Of a stretch of 45,651 nt of DNA, positions 25,381-35,260 are shown piece by piece. The DNA comes from JAVMKJ01 sp031732875 (GTDB lineage Bacteria; Pseudomonadota; Gammaproteobacteria; Competibacterales; Competibacteraceae). The notes under the pieces were generated by a model that saw nothing but the letters and a program-made list of their open reading frames with translations, ran no database searches and was not told the DNA's origin. Position 1 is the first letter of the stretch. Each line of letters starts with the position of its first letter. The DNA lies in the NCBI GenBank assembly GCA_031732875.1, contig JAVMKL010000030.1:1-45651 (forward strand). The letters are read 5' to 3'. The translations under genes were made by a program, and so were the position numbers.

Positions 25381-25414
25381 CCGGGTTTTTCGCCCCCCTC
25401 CCCTACAAACCCGG
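25381..25414 (+). promoter_or_regulatory. Hairpin in the trpF leader
   Basis: CCGGGTTT and AAACCCGG form an 8-bp stem around an 18-nt pyrimidine-rich loop, 60 bp before the trpF start. No Trp-rich leader peptide and no T-run are present, so a classical attenuator is not supported. Confidence 0.35.
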
Positions 25415-25473
25415 CAAATTTCTGGTAGTCTTTGTTTTCCGCTGGCCGTCCCTGCCCTCCCAGCACCCGCTCC

Positions 25474-26098
25474 ATGACTCCAATTTCCCGTACCCGCGTC
25501 AAAATTTGTGGTATCACCCGTACCGAAGACGGCGTGGCGGCGGCTCGACTGGGCGCGGACGCCATCGGGCTGGTATTCCATCCTCCCAGCCCCCGGTTCG
25601 TGACACCGGACATGGCGCGGCGGATCGTCGCGGCGTTGCCGCCGTTCGTCGCCGCGGTTGGTCTGTTCGCGAACGCCGAAACCGCGACGGTGCGGGCCGT
25701 GCTCGACCGGGTACCGCTGCACCTGCTGCAATTCCATGGCGACGAAGATCCCGCCTACTGCGCCGACTTCAGCCTGCCCTACATCAAGGCGGTGCCGATG
25801 GGCGCCGGAGCCGATGTCGGGGATTACGAGCAGCGGTTTGCGACGGCGGCGGGCCTGTTGCTGGATAGCCATGGCGGCAACAAAATGGGCGGCACCGGCC
25901 AGGGATTCGACTGGAACCGGATTCCCGCCGAACGCCACAAGCCGTTAATCTTGGCCGGTGGACTGCATCCCGACAACGTCGCCGAGGCGATCCACCGGGT
26001 GCGTCCGTTCGCGGTGGATGTCAGCAGCGGCGTGGAAGCGGCCAAGGGCATCAAGGACGCCGAACTGATGCGCGCATTTCTGCGAGGGGTGAACGATT

Positions 26099-26118
<20 letters not shown>
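25474..26118 (+). CDS. trpF: Phosphoribosylanthranilate isomerase
   Basis: A 214-aa monofunctional TrpF that isomerises N-(5'-phosphoribosyl)anthranilate in tryptophan synthesis. The N-terminal RVKICGIT holds the catalytic Cys, the region LLLDSHGGNKMGGTGQGFDW holds the catalytic Asp and phosphate loop, and LAGGLHPDNVAEAI plus DVSSGVEAAKGIKD form the C-terminal phosphate site. The reading frame is open further upstream, but the ATG at 25474 gives the usual N-terminus. It overlaps trpB by 20 nt, so the two are translationally coupled. Confidence 0.95.
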
Positions 26119-27322
<1,204 letters not shown>

Positions 27323-27325
27323 ATC

Positions 27326-27361
27326 CTCACCCTCAACCCCTCTTCCCCAAGGGCGAGAGGC
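27326..27361. repeat. Imperfect palindromic intergenic repeat in the trpB-trpA spacer
   Basis: A pyrimidine-rich tract followed by CCTCTTCCCCAAGGGCGAGAGG forms an imperfect stem. It resembles the longer repeat between sucB and lpdA (38384-38492) and may belong to the same dispersed family. Confidence 0.4.
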
Positions 27362-27387
27362 ATCAAAGCATCCAAGAGTTTTGCCGC

Positions 27388-28218
27388 ATGAATCGCATCA
27401 CCCACCGTTTCCAGGAATTGCGTCGCACGGGCCGCAAGGCACTGATTCCGTACATCACCGCCGGCGACCCGCACCCGGAACTCACCGTACCGATGTTGCA
27501 CGGCCTGGTCCAAGCCGGAGCGGATATCATTGAATTGGGCGTGCCGTTTTCCGATCCGATGGCCGATGGCCCGGTCATCCAGAAAGCTTGCGAGCGGGCG
27601 CTCGCCCAAGGCATGTCGCTGCGAAGGGTATTGGAACTGGTGCGCGAATTCCGCCGGACCGACATCGTGACTCCCTTGGTGCTGATGGGTTATCTCAACC
27701 CGATCGAGAGCATGGGTTACGACGCCTTCATCGCCGGCGCCCGTGCCGCCGGAGTGGACGGGGTGTTGACCGTGGACCTGCCGCCGGAGGAAGCGATCGA
27801 ACTGGTCGAACTGCTCGACGCCGCCAGCATCGCCCCGATCTTCCTGCTGGCCCCAACCAGTTCGGCCGAACGCATCCGGCGCACCATCCAACTGGCACGG
27901 GGCTATCTCTACTACGTCTCGCTCAAGGGCGTGACCGGCTCGGCGACCCTCAACGTCGCCGAGGTCGCGGAGAAGCTGGCCGAAATCCGAGCCTGCACCG
28001 ATCTGCCGCTCGGGGTCGGGTTCGGCATCAAGGATCCCCCGACCGCCGCCGCCATCGCTCGAGTGGCCGACGCCGTGGTGGTCGGCAGCGCCCTGGTCGG
28101 CAAGATGGGCGAACTGGCCGACGATCCCGGGCGGATGCTCCGGGAAGTCGGCGAACTGGTCGCCGCGATGCGACAGGCAATGTCGGAAGCCGTCGGTCAG
28201 TCCCCTGGCGAACCGTAG
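27388..28218 (+). CDS. trpA: Tryptophan synthase alpha chain
   Basis: A 276-aa TIM-barrel lyase that cleaves indole-3-glycerol phosphate to indole and passes it to TrpB. The catalytic Glu lies in DIIELGVPFSDPMADGPVIQ and the catalytic Asp in TVDLPPEEA. The phosphate site includes GVGFGIKDP and VVVGSALV. The frame is open back to 27319, but that part is derived from the intergenic repeat. ATG 27388, with AAGAG upstream, gives the usual MNRITHRFQEL start. Confidence 0.96.
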   Translation: MNRITHRFQELRRTGRKALIPYITAGDPHPELTVPMLHGLVQAGADIIELGVPFSDPMADGPVIQKACERALAQGMSLRRVLELVREFRRTDIVTPLVLMGYLNPIESMGYDAFIAGARAAGVDGVLTVDLPPEEAIELVELLDAASIAPIFLLAPTSSAERIRRTIQLARGYLYYVSLKGVTGSATLNVAEVAEKLAEIRACTDLPLGVGFGIKDPPTAAAIARVADAVVVGSALVGKMGELADDPGRMLREVGELVAAMRQAMSEAVGQSPGEP

Positions 28219-28238
28219 GCGGCGCGCGGCGCGCCGCC
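28218..28238. terminator. Strong GC hairpin after trpA
   Basis: GGCGGCGCG-CGG-CGCGCCGCC is a perfect 9-bp stem that begins at the last base of the trpA stop codon. No U-tract follows, so it may slow transcription or protect the 3' end rather than terminate fully. accD starts 50 bp later. Confidence 0.45.
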
Positions 28239-28288
28239 CTCAATCCATCAGCCCTCGCTCCCCGCCCCTCATCCCTGGCAACCTCTCA

Positions 28289-29155
28289 ATGAGCTGGTAC
28301 GAAAAACTCGTTCCCTCGCGGATCCGTACCGACGGTCGCAACAGGCATCAGATTCCCGAAGGACTGTGGAGCAAGTGCGAGGAGTGCGGCGCCGTGCTGT
28401 ACGGCGCCGAGCTGGAGCGCAACCTACAGGTCTGCCCCAAGTGCGGCCATCACATGTACCTTGGCGCACGGCAGCGTCTGCGGAGTTTTCTCGACGAAGG
28501 CGACCCGACCGAAATCGGCGATGACATCGAACCGATCGATTTCCTGAAATTCAAGGACAGCAGGAAATACCGGGACCGGCTGACGCAAGCGCAAAAAGCC
28601 AGCGAGGAAAAGGATGCCCTGATCGCCATGCGCGGTCCGCTTAAGGGCATGCCGGTAGTCGCCGTGGCCTTCGAGTTTGAGTTCATGGGCGGTTCGATGG
28701 GTTCGGTGGTGGGCGAACGCTTCGTCCGCGCCGCCCAAACCGCCCTGCACGAGCACATTCCCTTCGTCTGTTTCTCCGCAAGCGGCGGCGCGCGGATGCA
28801 GGAGGCTCTAGTGTCGCTGATGCAGATGGCCAAGACCAGCGCGGCACTCACCCGGCTGGCCGAACACGGGATTCCCTACATCTCGGTGCTGACCCATCCC
28901 ACCACCGGCGGCGTTTCCGCCAGCTTGGCGATGCTGGGGGATATCAACGTGGCCGAGCCGAAGGCGCTCATCGGCTTCGCCGGCCCGCGAGTGATCGAGC
29001 AGACGGTGCGGGAAAAACTGCCGGAAGGTTTCCAGCGCAGCGAATTCCTGCTGGAACACGGTGCCATCGACATGATCGTGGATCGCCGCGAACTGCGCGA
29101 CCGACTGGCCAGCCTGCTGGCGATGCTGACCGGGCGCGACGCGCCGACGGCTTGA
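28289..29155 (+). CDS. accD: Acetyl-CoA carboxylase carboxyltransferase subunit beta
   Basis: A 288-aa AccD. The N-terminal C4 zinc ribbon (KCEECGAVLY ... VCPKCGHH, residues 29-51) is followed by the crotonase-like carboxyltransferase core with SASGGARMQEAL and HPTTGGVSAS. With AccA it transfers carboxyl from biotin to acetyl-CoA to form malonyl-CoA, the extender for fatty acids and presumably for the lipid synthases in this window. Its place between trpA and folC is a conserved arrangement in proteobacteria. Confidence 0.97.
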   Translation: MSWYEKLVPSRIRTDGRNRHQIPEGLWSKCEECGAVLYGAELERNLQVCPKCGHHMYLGARQRLRSFLDEGDPTEIGDDIEPIDFLKFKDSRKYRDRLTQAQKASEEKDALIAMRGPLKGMPVVAVAFEFEFMGGSMGSVVGERFVRAAQTALHEHIPFVCFSASGGARMQEALVSLMQMAKTSAALTRLAEHGIPYISVLTHPTTGGVSASLAMLGDINVAEPKALIGFAGPRVIEQTVREKLPEGFQRSEFLLEHGAIDMIVDRRELRDRLASLLAMLTGRDAPTA

Positions 29156-29182
29156 ATCGCGGCCCAGCAAGAGTTCCCGGGG

Positions 29183-30490
29183 ATGCCGGACATGCGCGTC
29201 ACGACGCTGGACGACTGGCTGCGTTGGCAGGAAACCCTGCATCCCCGAACCATCGAACTCGGCCTGGATCGGGTGCGGGCGGTACTGCGGCGGCTGCGGC
29301 CGGAACCGCCGCCCTTTGCCGTCATCACCGTAGGCGGCACCAACGGCAAGGGTTCCTGCGTCGCCTTGCTGGATGCCATCCTGCGCGCCGCCGGTTATCG
29401 GGTTGGGGCCTACACCTCGCCTCACCTCCTGCGCTACAACGAGCGGATTTGGATCGACGGAATGGAAGCGGACGATGCCGCCCTTGGCCAGGCGTTTGCC
29501 CGCATCGACACCGCCCGCGGCGACAATTCCCTGACCTATTTCGAATTCGGCACGCTGGCGGCCCTGGAACTGTTCCGGGAAGCTCGAGTGGAGGTGGCGG
29601 TGCTGGAAGTCGGACTCGGCGGCCGGCTGGACGCAGTCAACGCCGTGGATGCCGACGCCGCGCTGGTGGTCAGCGTCGGCATCGATCATGTGGATTGGCT
29701 GGGCGCGGACCGCGACGGCATCGGTTACGAAAAAGCCGGCATCTACCGCCCCGGTCGGCCGGCCATCTGTGCCGATTCCGACCCACCCCGGCGGCTGGTC
29801 GATCACGCCGAAGGAATCGGCGCGTTGTTTCGGCGGGTCGGCCACGACTATGGCTTCGCCCGTAACGGACCGACCTGGCGCTGGTGGTCGGACGAATCGC
29901 GGCTCGACGAACTGCCGCCGCCGGCGCTGGCCGGCGAACACCAGATCAGCAACGCCGCCGCCGCGCTCGCCACCTTGGCCAGCCTGCGCCACCGGCTGCC
30001 GGTCCCACCGGACGCCATCCGCGCCGGACTCGCGCGGGTACGCCTGCCGGGCCGGTTTCAGATCGTTCCCGGCCCCGTTGAGTGGATTCTCGACGTTGCC
30101 CATAATCCACATGGCGCCGCCGTCCTGGCCGGCAATCTGAGAGCGAGACCCCGTTTCGGGCGGACTCGCGCCATTCTCGGCATGCTGGCCGACAAGGATG
30201 CCAGCGGGGTGATCCAGGCGTTGTCCGACGTCGTCGACGATTGGTACCCGGTCACACTCGCCGGACCGCGCGGTCGCACCGGCGCCGAACTGGCCGCCAT
30301 TCTGCACGCCGCCGGCGTCGAGCCGACGGCCGCTGGTAACAATATACTAGACGCCTGTCGGGCCGCGCGGGCCGCCGCGAACCCGGGTGACCGCATCATC
30401 GCGCTGGGTTCGTTTCACACCGTCGCCCCGGTGTTGGCCGCCCGGCCATGGTTCTTCGATATTCCCCCGCCGCACTCACGGGAGGCTTGA
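29183..30490 (+). CDS. folC: Bifunctional folylpolyglutamate/dihydrofolate synthase
   Basis: A 435-aa Mur-ligase-family enzyme that adds glutamate to dihydropteroate and folates. The ATP loop is TVGGTNGKGSC (about residues 49-59). YTSPHLLRYNERI, FEFGTLAAL, EVGLGGRLDAVN and DVAHNPHG are family blocks. It starts 27 bp after accD and ends 2 bp before the dedD start, so it is in the same operon. Confidence 0.96.
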   Translation: MPDMRVTTLDDWLRWQETLHPRTIELGLDRVRAVLRRLRPEPPPFAVITVGGTNGKGSCVALLDAILRAAGYRVGAYTSPHLLRYNERIWIDGMEADDAALGQAFARIDTARGDNSLTYFEFGTLAALELFREARVEVAVLEVGLGGRLDAVNAVDADAALVVSVGIDHVDWLGADRDGIGYEKAGIYRPGRPAICADSDPPRRLVDHAEGIGALFRRVGHDYGFARNGPTWRWWSDESRLDELPPPALAGEHQISNAAAALATLASLRHRLPVPPDAIRAGLARVRLPGRFQIVPGPVEWILDVAHNPHGAAVLAGNLRARPRFGRTRAILGMLADKDASGVIQALSDVVDDWYPVTLAGPRGRTGAELAAILHAAGVEPTAAGNNILDACRAARAAANPGDRIIALGSFHTVAPVLAARPWFFDIPPPHSREA

Positions 30491-30492
30491 TT

Positions 30493-31668
30493 TTGGACAC
30501 TCGCTTGACCCAACGCCTCGTCGGCGCCGCCGTGATCGCGGCGCTGGCGGTTATCTTCGTACCCGAAATGTTGGAACGGCAACCGCGGGAAACGCCGCCG
30601 CCCGTTCCCGAACCGACCGCGACTCAGCCGCGACGTACCGGCGATACCCCCGCCATGACGTTCTCGCAACCCAAGCCGGTGACGGCCCCAACTTCCGATC
30701 AGACCCCGACGGCTCCGGCGACGCCCGTCACCATTGCGCCGACCCAACCCGCGCCAGTACAACCCGCGCCGACCCAACCCGCGCCAGTGCAACCCGCGTC
30801 TCCGGTCGCGCCGGCCGAACCCGCCGCTCCGCCCGCTCCAGTATCCGTGCCTCCCACTCAGACTGAAACCACCAGAAAGCCGCAGGAGGAAGCAGCGCGC
30901 CTCAAGGCGGCGCAGGAAGCCAAGGCCAAGGCTGAGGCCGAGCGCATTGCCGCGACCAAGGCGCGCGCCGAGGCCGCTCGCAAAGCCGCGCAGGCCGAAG
31001 CCGCCAAGGCGCGCGCACGCGCCGAAGCCGAGCGCAGCGCTGCTGCCCGGAGTGAGGTGACTCGTCTTGAAGCGGCCCAAACGGAAAGCGATCCACACTT
31101 CTCCACCCCGGCGGAGAATCTGGCCACACAAGCCGAGACGGCCCGTGCCGCCGAAGCGGCGCGGCGGGAAGCCGCCCGCGCCGAAGCCGCCCGCAAGGCC
31201 GCGCAAGCGGAAGCCACCCAAAAAGCAGCCCAAGCCGAGGCCGCCCGCGCCGAGGCCGCCCGCGCCGAGGCCGCCCGCAAGGCCGCGCAGGCGGAAGCCA
31301 GCCGTACCAGCGGTGCCAGTACCAGCGGTGCCAGCACTCGTGATAACACCGCCCGTACCGAGGCCCCTCGCTCCAAACCATCCCCCACTTTGCCCAGGAT
31401 CGAACTGGTGGCCCGCTCGGAAATACCAGGAACTGCTTCGCGCGAGCCCGCGACTCCATCCGCCGCGCCGCCGCCACGGCCGCAGCCGGCACCGGCGGCC
31501 GCCCCCGCCAGCTCTTCGACCAGCGGCGGCGCCGTGGTCGGCAGTTACGCGCTGCAGGAAAACGCCTACGCCCTCCGCGATTACTACCGCAGCCAGAACG
31601 TCCGGGCCGGGGTCGAACGGGTCACGATCAACGGCCGACCGATGTTTCAGGTGCGAATCTGGCGTTAA
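30493..31668 (+). CDS. dedD: DedD-like cell-division SPOR protein
   Basis: A 391-aa inner-membrane protein. The N-terminus (DTRLTQRLVGAAVIAALAVIFVPEML) is the DedD-type signal anchor with one membrane span at about residues 9-25. A long Pro-rich then Ala/Lys/Glu/Arg-rich helical linker (residues 40-300) leads to a C-terminal SPOR-like segment (VVGSYALQENAYALRDYYRSQ ... FQVRIW, in parts) that should bind denuded septal peptidoglycan. The TTG at 30493, 7 nt after GGAGG, gives the canonical N-terminus; the upstream extension overlaps folC. The SPOR segment is only about 45 residues and stops where the domain usually continues for another half. Confidence 0.85.
   Translation: MDTRLTQRLVGAAVIAALAVIFVPEMLERQPRETPPPVPEPTATQPRRTGDTPAMTFSQPKPVTAPTSDQTPTAPATPVTIAPTQPAPVQPAPTQPAPVQPASPVAPAEPAAPPAPVSVPPTQTETTRKPQEEAARLKAAQEAKAKAEAERIAATKARAEAARKAAQAEAAKARARAEAERSAAARSEVTRLEAAQTESDPHFSTPAENLATQAETARAAEAARREAARAEAARKAAQAEATQKAAQAEAARAEAARAEAARKAAQAEASRTSGASTSGASTRDNTARTEAPRSKPSPTLPRIELVARSEIPGTASREPATPSAAPPPRPQPAPAAAPASSSTSGGAVVGSYALQENAYALRDYYRSQNVRAGVERVTINGRPMFQVRIWR
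30736..30795 (+). repeat. Two tandem 30-bp units in dedD
   Basis: Two 30-bp copies differing at one base encode APTQPAPVQP twice. They form part of the Pro-rich periplasmic linker and could vary in copy number. Confidence 0.75.
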
Positions 31669-31785
31669 TCCCAATGCCCGCGCCGTTTCAGCCCGTGATC
31701 CTTTCTGTTAGGATACGCTCTTCCAAACGGCGGTGAGCCGGCGAACCAGCGTGGGCCAACGACTCGGGGCGGGATACAGCGACAC

Positions 31786-32277
31786 ATGAACTGGGCGGAT
31801 TACCTCATCGTCATCGTCATCGCCCTTTCCATGTTGATCGGACTCTGGCGCGGTCTGTTGCGCGAAGTCATTTCGCTGGCCACCTGGATTGCCGCCTTCG
31901 CTATCGCCTTCCTGTTCGCCGAGGATGGTGCCGCTCACCTCACCCCATACCTGGACCTTCCGTCGCTGCGGGTCGCGGCCGCGTTCGGCGGACTGTTCCT
32001 CGCCACGCTGCTGCTCGGCGGACTGGTGGGCGTCCTCGCATCGTACCTGGTCCACTACACCGGGCTGACCGGCACCGACCGGGTGCTGGGCATGGTCTTC
32101 GGCTTGGTGCGCGGCGCGGCCGTCATCGTCTTACTGGTCCTGGCAGCGGGTGTGACGCCCCTGCCCAAGGATCCGTGGTGGCAACAGGCGCTGCTGCTGC
32201 GCCACTTTCAGGAAGGCGCCGTCTGGCTGCAAGGTTTCCTGCCGCCGGAACTGGCCCAGAACATTCGCTTCCCTTGA
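31786..32277 (+). CDS. cvpA: CvpA family membrane protein
   Basis: A 163-aa protein with four hydrophobic spans (about residues 5-22, 28-47, 62-85, 100-122) and the N-terminal WADYLIVIVIALSMLIGLWRG typical of CvpA. The family is named for colicin V production and supports purF expression and envelope integrity; its molecular role is not settled. It sits directly upstream of purF, as in many gammaproteobacteria. Confidence 0.92.
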   Translation: MNWADYLIVIVIALSMLIGLWRGLLREVISLATWIAAFAIAFLFAEDGAAHLTPYLDLPSLRVAAAFGGLFLATLLLGGLVGVLASYLVHYTGLTGTDRVLGMVFGLVRGAAVIVLLVLAAGVTPLPKDPWWQQALLLRHFQEGAVWLQGFLPPELAQNIRFP

Positions 32278-32302
32278 ATTCGTTCGCGGAGGGTGATGGC
32301 CA

Positions 32303-33814
32303 ATGTGCGGAATCATCGGTATCGCGGGGCGTGGTCCGGTCAATCAAAGCCTGTTCGACGGCCTGACGGTGCTACAACACCGGGGCCAGGACGCGGCGGG
32401 CATCGTCACCTGCGACGATGCCCGTTTGTTCCTGCGCAAGGATAACGGCCTGGTCCGAGATGTGATTCGTACTCGTCACATGCGCAACCTGTACGGCAAC
32501 ATCGGGATCGGCCACGTCCGCTATCCGACGGCCGGCAGCTCCGATTCCGCCGAGGCCCAGCCGTTCTACGTCAACTCGCCATTCGGCATCACCCTGGCCC
32601 ACAACGGCAACCTGACCAACGCCGCCCAGCTCAAGGACGAACTGTTCCGTTCCGACCTGCGCCATATCAATACCCATTCCGACTCGGAAATCCTGCTCAA
32701 CGTCTTCGCCCACGAATTGCAGCAGCGCAGCCGGCTGTCGGTGGATGCCGAGGATATCTTCGCGGCGGTGGCGGCGGTACACCGGCGGGTGCGGGGCGCC
32801 TACGCCGCCGTTGCGCTGATCGTCGGCTTCGGACTGGTGGCCTTCCGGGACCCGAACGGCATCCGGCCACTGGTGTTCGGCCGCCGCGAAACCGAAGTCG
32901 GCGTGGAATACATGGTGGCATCGGAGAGCGTGGCGCTGGACGTGCTCGACTTTCAGCGCATCCGCGATGTGGCGCCGGGTGAGGCGGTGCTGTTCGACCT
33001 GGACGGCCGGCTCCATACCCGCCAGTGCGCCGACCACCCCGTTCATTCGCCCTGCATCTTCGAGTTCGTCTACCTGGCCCGACCCGATTCGATCCTGGAT
33101 CAGGTCTCGGTGCACAAGGCCCGGTTGCGCATGGGGGAATACCTGGCCGAGAAGATCCTGCGGGTCTGGCCGGAACAGGACATCGACGTAGTGATCCCGA
33201 TCCCCGACACCAGCCGCACCGCTGCGCTGCAGATGGCTTCGATCCTGGGCATCAAGTACCGGGAAGGCTTCATCAAGAACCGCTACATCGCCCGCACCTT
33301 CATCATGCCCGGCCAGAAGATCCGCAAGCAATCGGTCCGCCAGAAACTGAACGCGATCGATCTGGAGTTCCGCGGCAAGAACGTGCTGCTGGTGGACGAT
33401 TCCATCGTCCGCGGTACCACCTCCGGGGAAATCATCCGCATGGCCCGCGAAGCCGGTGCCCGCCGGGTCTACTTCGCCTCGGCCGCGCCGCCGGTGCGCT
33501 ATCCCAACGTATACGGCATCGACATGCCGGCCGCCCGCGAGTTGATCGCCCACGGCCGCTCCGAGGAGGAAGTGGCCCGAGCCATCGGCGCCGATCGCTT
33601 GATCTTCCAGGATCTGGTCGATCTGGAGGAGGCCGTGCGGCGGGGCAATCAGGCGCTGTTGCGTTTCGACGCTTCCTGCTTCACCGGCGAGTACGTCACC
33701 GGCGACATCGACCGGGAGTATCTGGACTGTCTGGCCCGCGAGCGCGCCGACGCCATCAAGAACGCTCGCGAAAGCGTCGACAATGCCATCATCGACCTGC
33801 ACAACAATGCCTGA
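32303..33814 (+). CDS. purF: Amidophosphoribosyltransferase
   Basis: A 503-aa enzyme for the first step of purine synthesis (PRPP and glutamine to phosphoribosylamine). After Met removal the N-terminal nucleophile is Cys2 (MCGIIGIAG). The class II glutaminase domain (1-250) has RGQDAAGI, GHVRYPTAG and HNGNLTNA. The PRT domain has the PRPP loop VLLVDDSIVRGTTS near residue 360. GGAGGGTG precedes the ATG. Confidence 0.97.
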   Translation: MCGIIGIAGRGPVNQSLFDGLTVLQHRGQDAAGIVTCDDARLFLRKDNGLVRDVIRTRHMRNLYGNIGIGHVRYPTAGSSDSAEAQPFYVNSPFGITLAHNGNLTNAAQLKDELFRSDLRHINTHSDSEILLNVFAHELQQRSRLSVDAEDIFAAVAAVHRRVRGAYAAVALIVGFGLVAFRDPNGIRPLVFGRRETEVGVEYMVASESVALDVLDFQRIRDVAPGEAVLFDLDGRLHTRQCADHPVHSPCIFEFVYLARPDSILDQVSVHKARLRMGEYLAEKILRVWPEQDIDVVIPIPDTSRTAALQMASILGIKYREGFIKNRYIARTFIMPGQKIRKQSVRQKLNAIDLEFRGKNVLLVDDSIVRGTTSGEIIRMAREAGARRVYFASAAPPVRYPNVYGIDMPAARELIAHGRSEEEVARAIGADRLIFQDLVDLEEAVRRGNQALLRFDASCFTGEYVTGDIDREYLDCLARERADAIKNARESVDNAIIDLHNNA

Positions 33815-33830
33815 GCACAGCCCTCAACTT

Positions 33831-33858
33831 TTGACAGGGGAGCGGCAATTCCATTAAG
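33831..33858 (+). promoter_or_regulatory. Candidate promoter for metZ
   Basis: A perfect -35 (TTGACA, 33831-33836) is followed after about 16-17 bp by a weak -10 (ATTAAG region at 33853-33858). Transcription from here would begin just upstream of the SAM-II aptamer, which fits a riboswitch leader. Confidence 0.5.
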
Positions 33859-33865
33859 CTTCGTG

Positions 33866-33922
33866 CCAGCGCCGATTTGAGTTCTCAGCTTGCGGGCGCT
33901 TAACAAATTTTGCTAAAGCGGG
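33866..33922 (+). promoter_or_regulatory. SAM-II riboswitch
   Basis: The metZ leader contains P1 strands AGCGCC (33868-33873) and GGCGCT (33895-33900). GATTT follows the 5' strand directly, TTGC lies before the 3' strand, and the 22-nt tail 33901-33922 has AAAT, GCTAAA and a terminal GGG at the same spacing as the known metX SAM-II aptamer. This architecture is specific for the SAM-II class, which senses S-adenosylmethionine. metZ is a classic target gene. The match is by memory of the published aptamer, not by a covariance search. Confidence 0.88.
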
Positions 33923-33927
33923 TCCCC

Positions 33928-33961
33928 ACCTGCCCAGAGTGTTGCTCCGAGCGGGTTTTTT
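33928..33961 (+). terminator. Intrinsic terminator of the metZ leader
   Basis: ACCTGC (33928-33933) pairs with GCGGGT (33951-33956). A GAG/CUC inner stem and a UGUUG loop complete the hairpin, and a run of six T follows (33956-33961). It lies 5 nt after the aptamer, so SAM binding probably controls transcription termination. The aptamer's own GCGGG (33918-33922) could pair with CCTGC instead, giving an antiterminator. Confidence 0.75.
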
Positions 33962-34039
33962 GATGCCCGCGCGCCGCTGGCGCCACGGGCGTTCCGCGGC
34001 GATCATGCACCGTTCCATCGACCGCGGAGGTACCCGGCC

Positions 34040-35236
34040 ATGCTTTCCCCCGATGATATTTCCGAACTCGGCTTCGCCAGCCTGGCGGTGCGCGCCGGCC
34101 AGGTTCGCACCCTGGAGGGCGAGCACGCCGAACCGATTTTCGCGACCTCCAGCTTCGTGTTTGCCGATGCCGCCGAAGCCGCCGCCCGTTTCAGCGGTGC
34201 GATTCCCGGCAACATCTATTCCCGTTTCACCAACCCGACCGTGCGGATGTTTCAGGAACGGCTGGCGGCGCTGGAAGGCGGCGAGACCTGCATCGCCACC
34301 TCATCCGGGATGGCGGCGATTCTGGCGACCTGCATGGCATTGCTCAGGAGCGGGGACCACATCGTCTCGGCCAACAGCATCTTCGGCAGCACCATCTCGC
34401 TGTTCACCCAGTATCTCGGCAAGTTCGGCATCGCCAGCAGCTATGTGCAACTGTCCGATCTCGCAGCCTGGGCAGCGGCTATCCGCCCCGAAACCCGGCT
34501 GTTCTATCTGGAAACGCCATCCAACCCGCTGATGGAACTGGCCGATATTCGAGCGCTGGCCGAACTGGCGCATTCCCGCGACATCCTGCTGGTGGTAGAT
34601 AACTGCTTCTGCACGCCCGCCCTGCAACGGCCGTTCGAGCTGGGCGCCGATCTGGTGATCCATTCCGCCACCAAGTATCTGGACGGGCAGGGCCGCTGCG
34701 TGGGTGGGGCGGTGGTGGGCGACCGCCAGCGGGTCGGCGTCGACATCTACGGCTTTCTGCGCACCGCCGGCCCGACGATGAGCCCGTTCAACGCCTGGGT
34801 ATTCCTCAAGGGACTGGAAACCCTGCACTTGCGGATGCGGGCGTGCAGCGAGTCGGCGCTGCAACTGGCCGGCTGGCTGGAGACGCAGCCAGCGGTGGAG
34901 CGGGTCTACTATCCGGGTCTGTCCTCGCATCCCCAGCACGAACTGGCAAAGCGGCAGCAGAGCGGCTTCGGCGGCATCGTCTCGTTCGAACTGCGCGGCG
35001 GGCGGGAAGCAGCCTGGAGCCTGATCGACGCCACCCGGCTGATTTCGATCACTGCCAACCTGGGCGACGCCAAGACTACCATCACCCATCCCGCCACCAC
35101 GACTCACGGTCGACTGACGCCCCAGGAACGCGAACGCGCCGGGATTCGCGAAGGTTTGGTGCGAATTTCGGCGGGCTTGGAAGACGTGGTGGATATCCAG
35201 AACGATCTGGAACGTGGTTTCCGCCAGTTAGCCTGA
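34040..35236 (+). CDS. metZ: O-succinylhomoserine sulfhydrylase
   Basis: A 398-aa PLP enzyme of the Cys/Met metabolism family. It makes homocysteine from O-succinylhomoserine and sulfide in methionine synthesis. The PLP Lys lies in HSATKYLDGQGR (about residue 213). YSRFTNPTV, ATSSGMAAI and ETPSNPL are family motifs, and GDAKTTITHPATTTH is the C-terminal substrate site. GGAGG lies 9 nt before the ATG. The SAM-II riboswitch in its leader and its position after purF both support MetZ over cystathionine gamma-synthase. Confidence 0.93.
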   Translation: MLSPDDISELGFASLAVRAGQVRTLEGEHAEPIFATSSFVFADAAEAAARFSGAIPGNIYSRFTNPTVRMFQERLAALEGGETCIATSSGMAAILATCMALLRSGDHIVSANSIFGSTISLFTQYLGKFGIASSYVQLSDLAAWAAAIRPETRLFYLETPSNPLMELADIRALAELAHSRDILLVVDNCFCTPALQRPFELGADLVIHSATKYLDGQGRCVGGAVVGDRQRVGVDIYGFLRTAGPTMSPFNAWVFLKGLETLHLRMRACSESALQLAGWLETQPAVERVYYPGLSSHPQHELAKRQQSGFGGIVSFELRGGREAAWSLIDATRLISITANLGDAKTTITHPATTTHGRLTPQERERAGIREGLVRISAGLEDVVDIQNDLERGFRQLA

Positions 35237-35260
35237 AGCAGGCAAGACCCGCCTCACCCG

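Noticed and set aside
25381..25470. Tryptophan attenuator before trpF
   Set aside because: The hairpin lacks a U-tract and there is no leader peptide with consecutive Trp codons.
28808..30307. 499-codon minus-strand frame opposite accD and folC
   Set aside because: Both sense genes are conserved and complete. The antisense translation has no domain.
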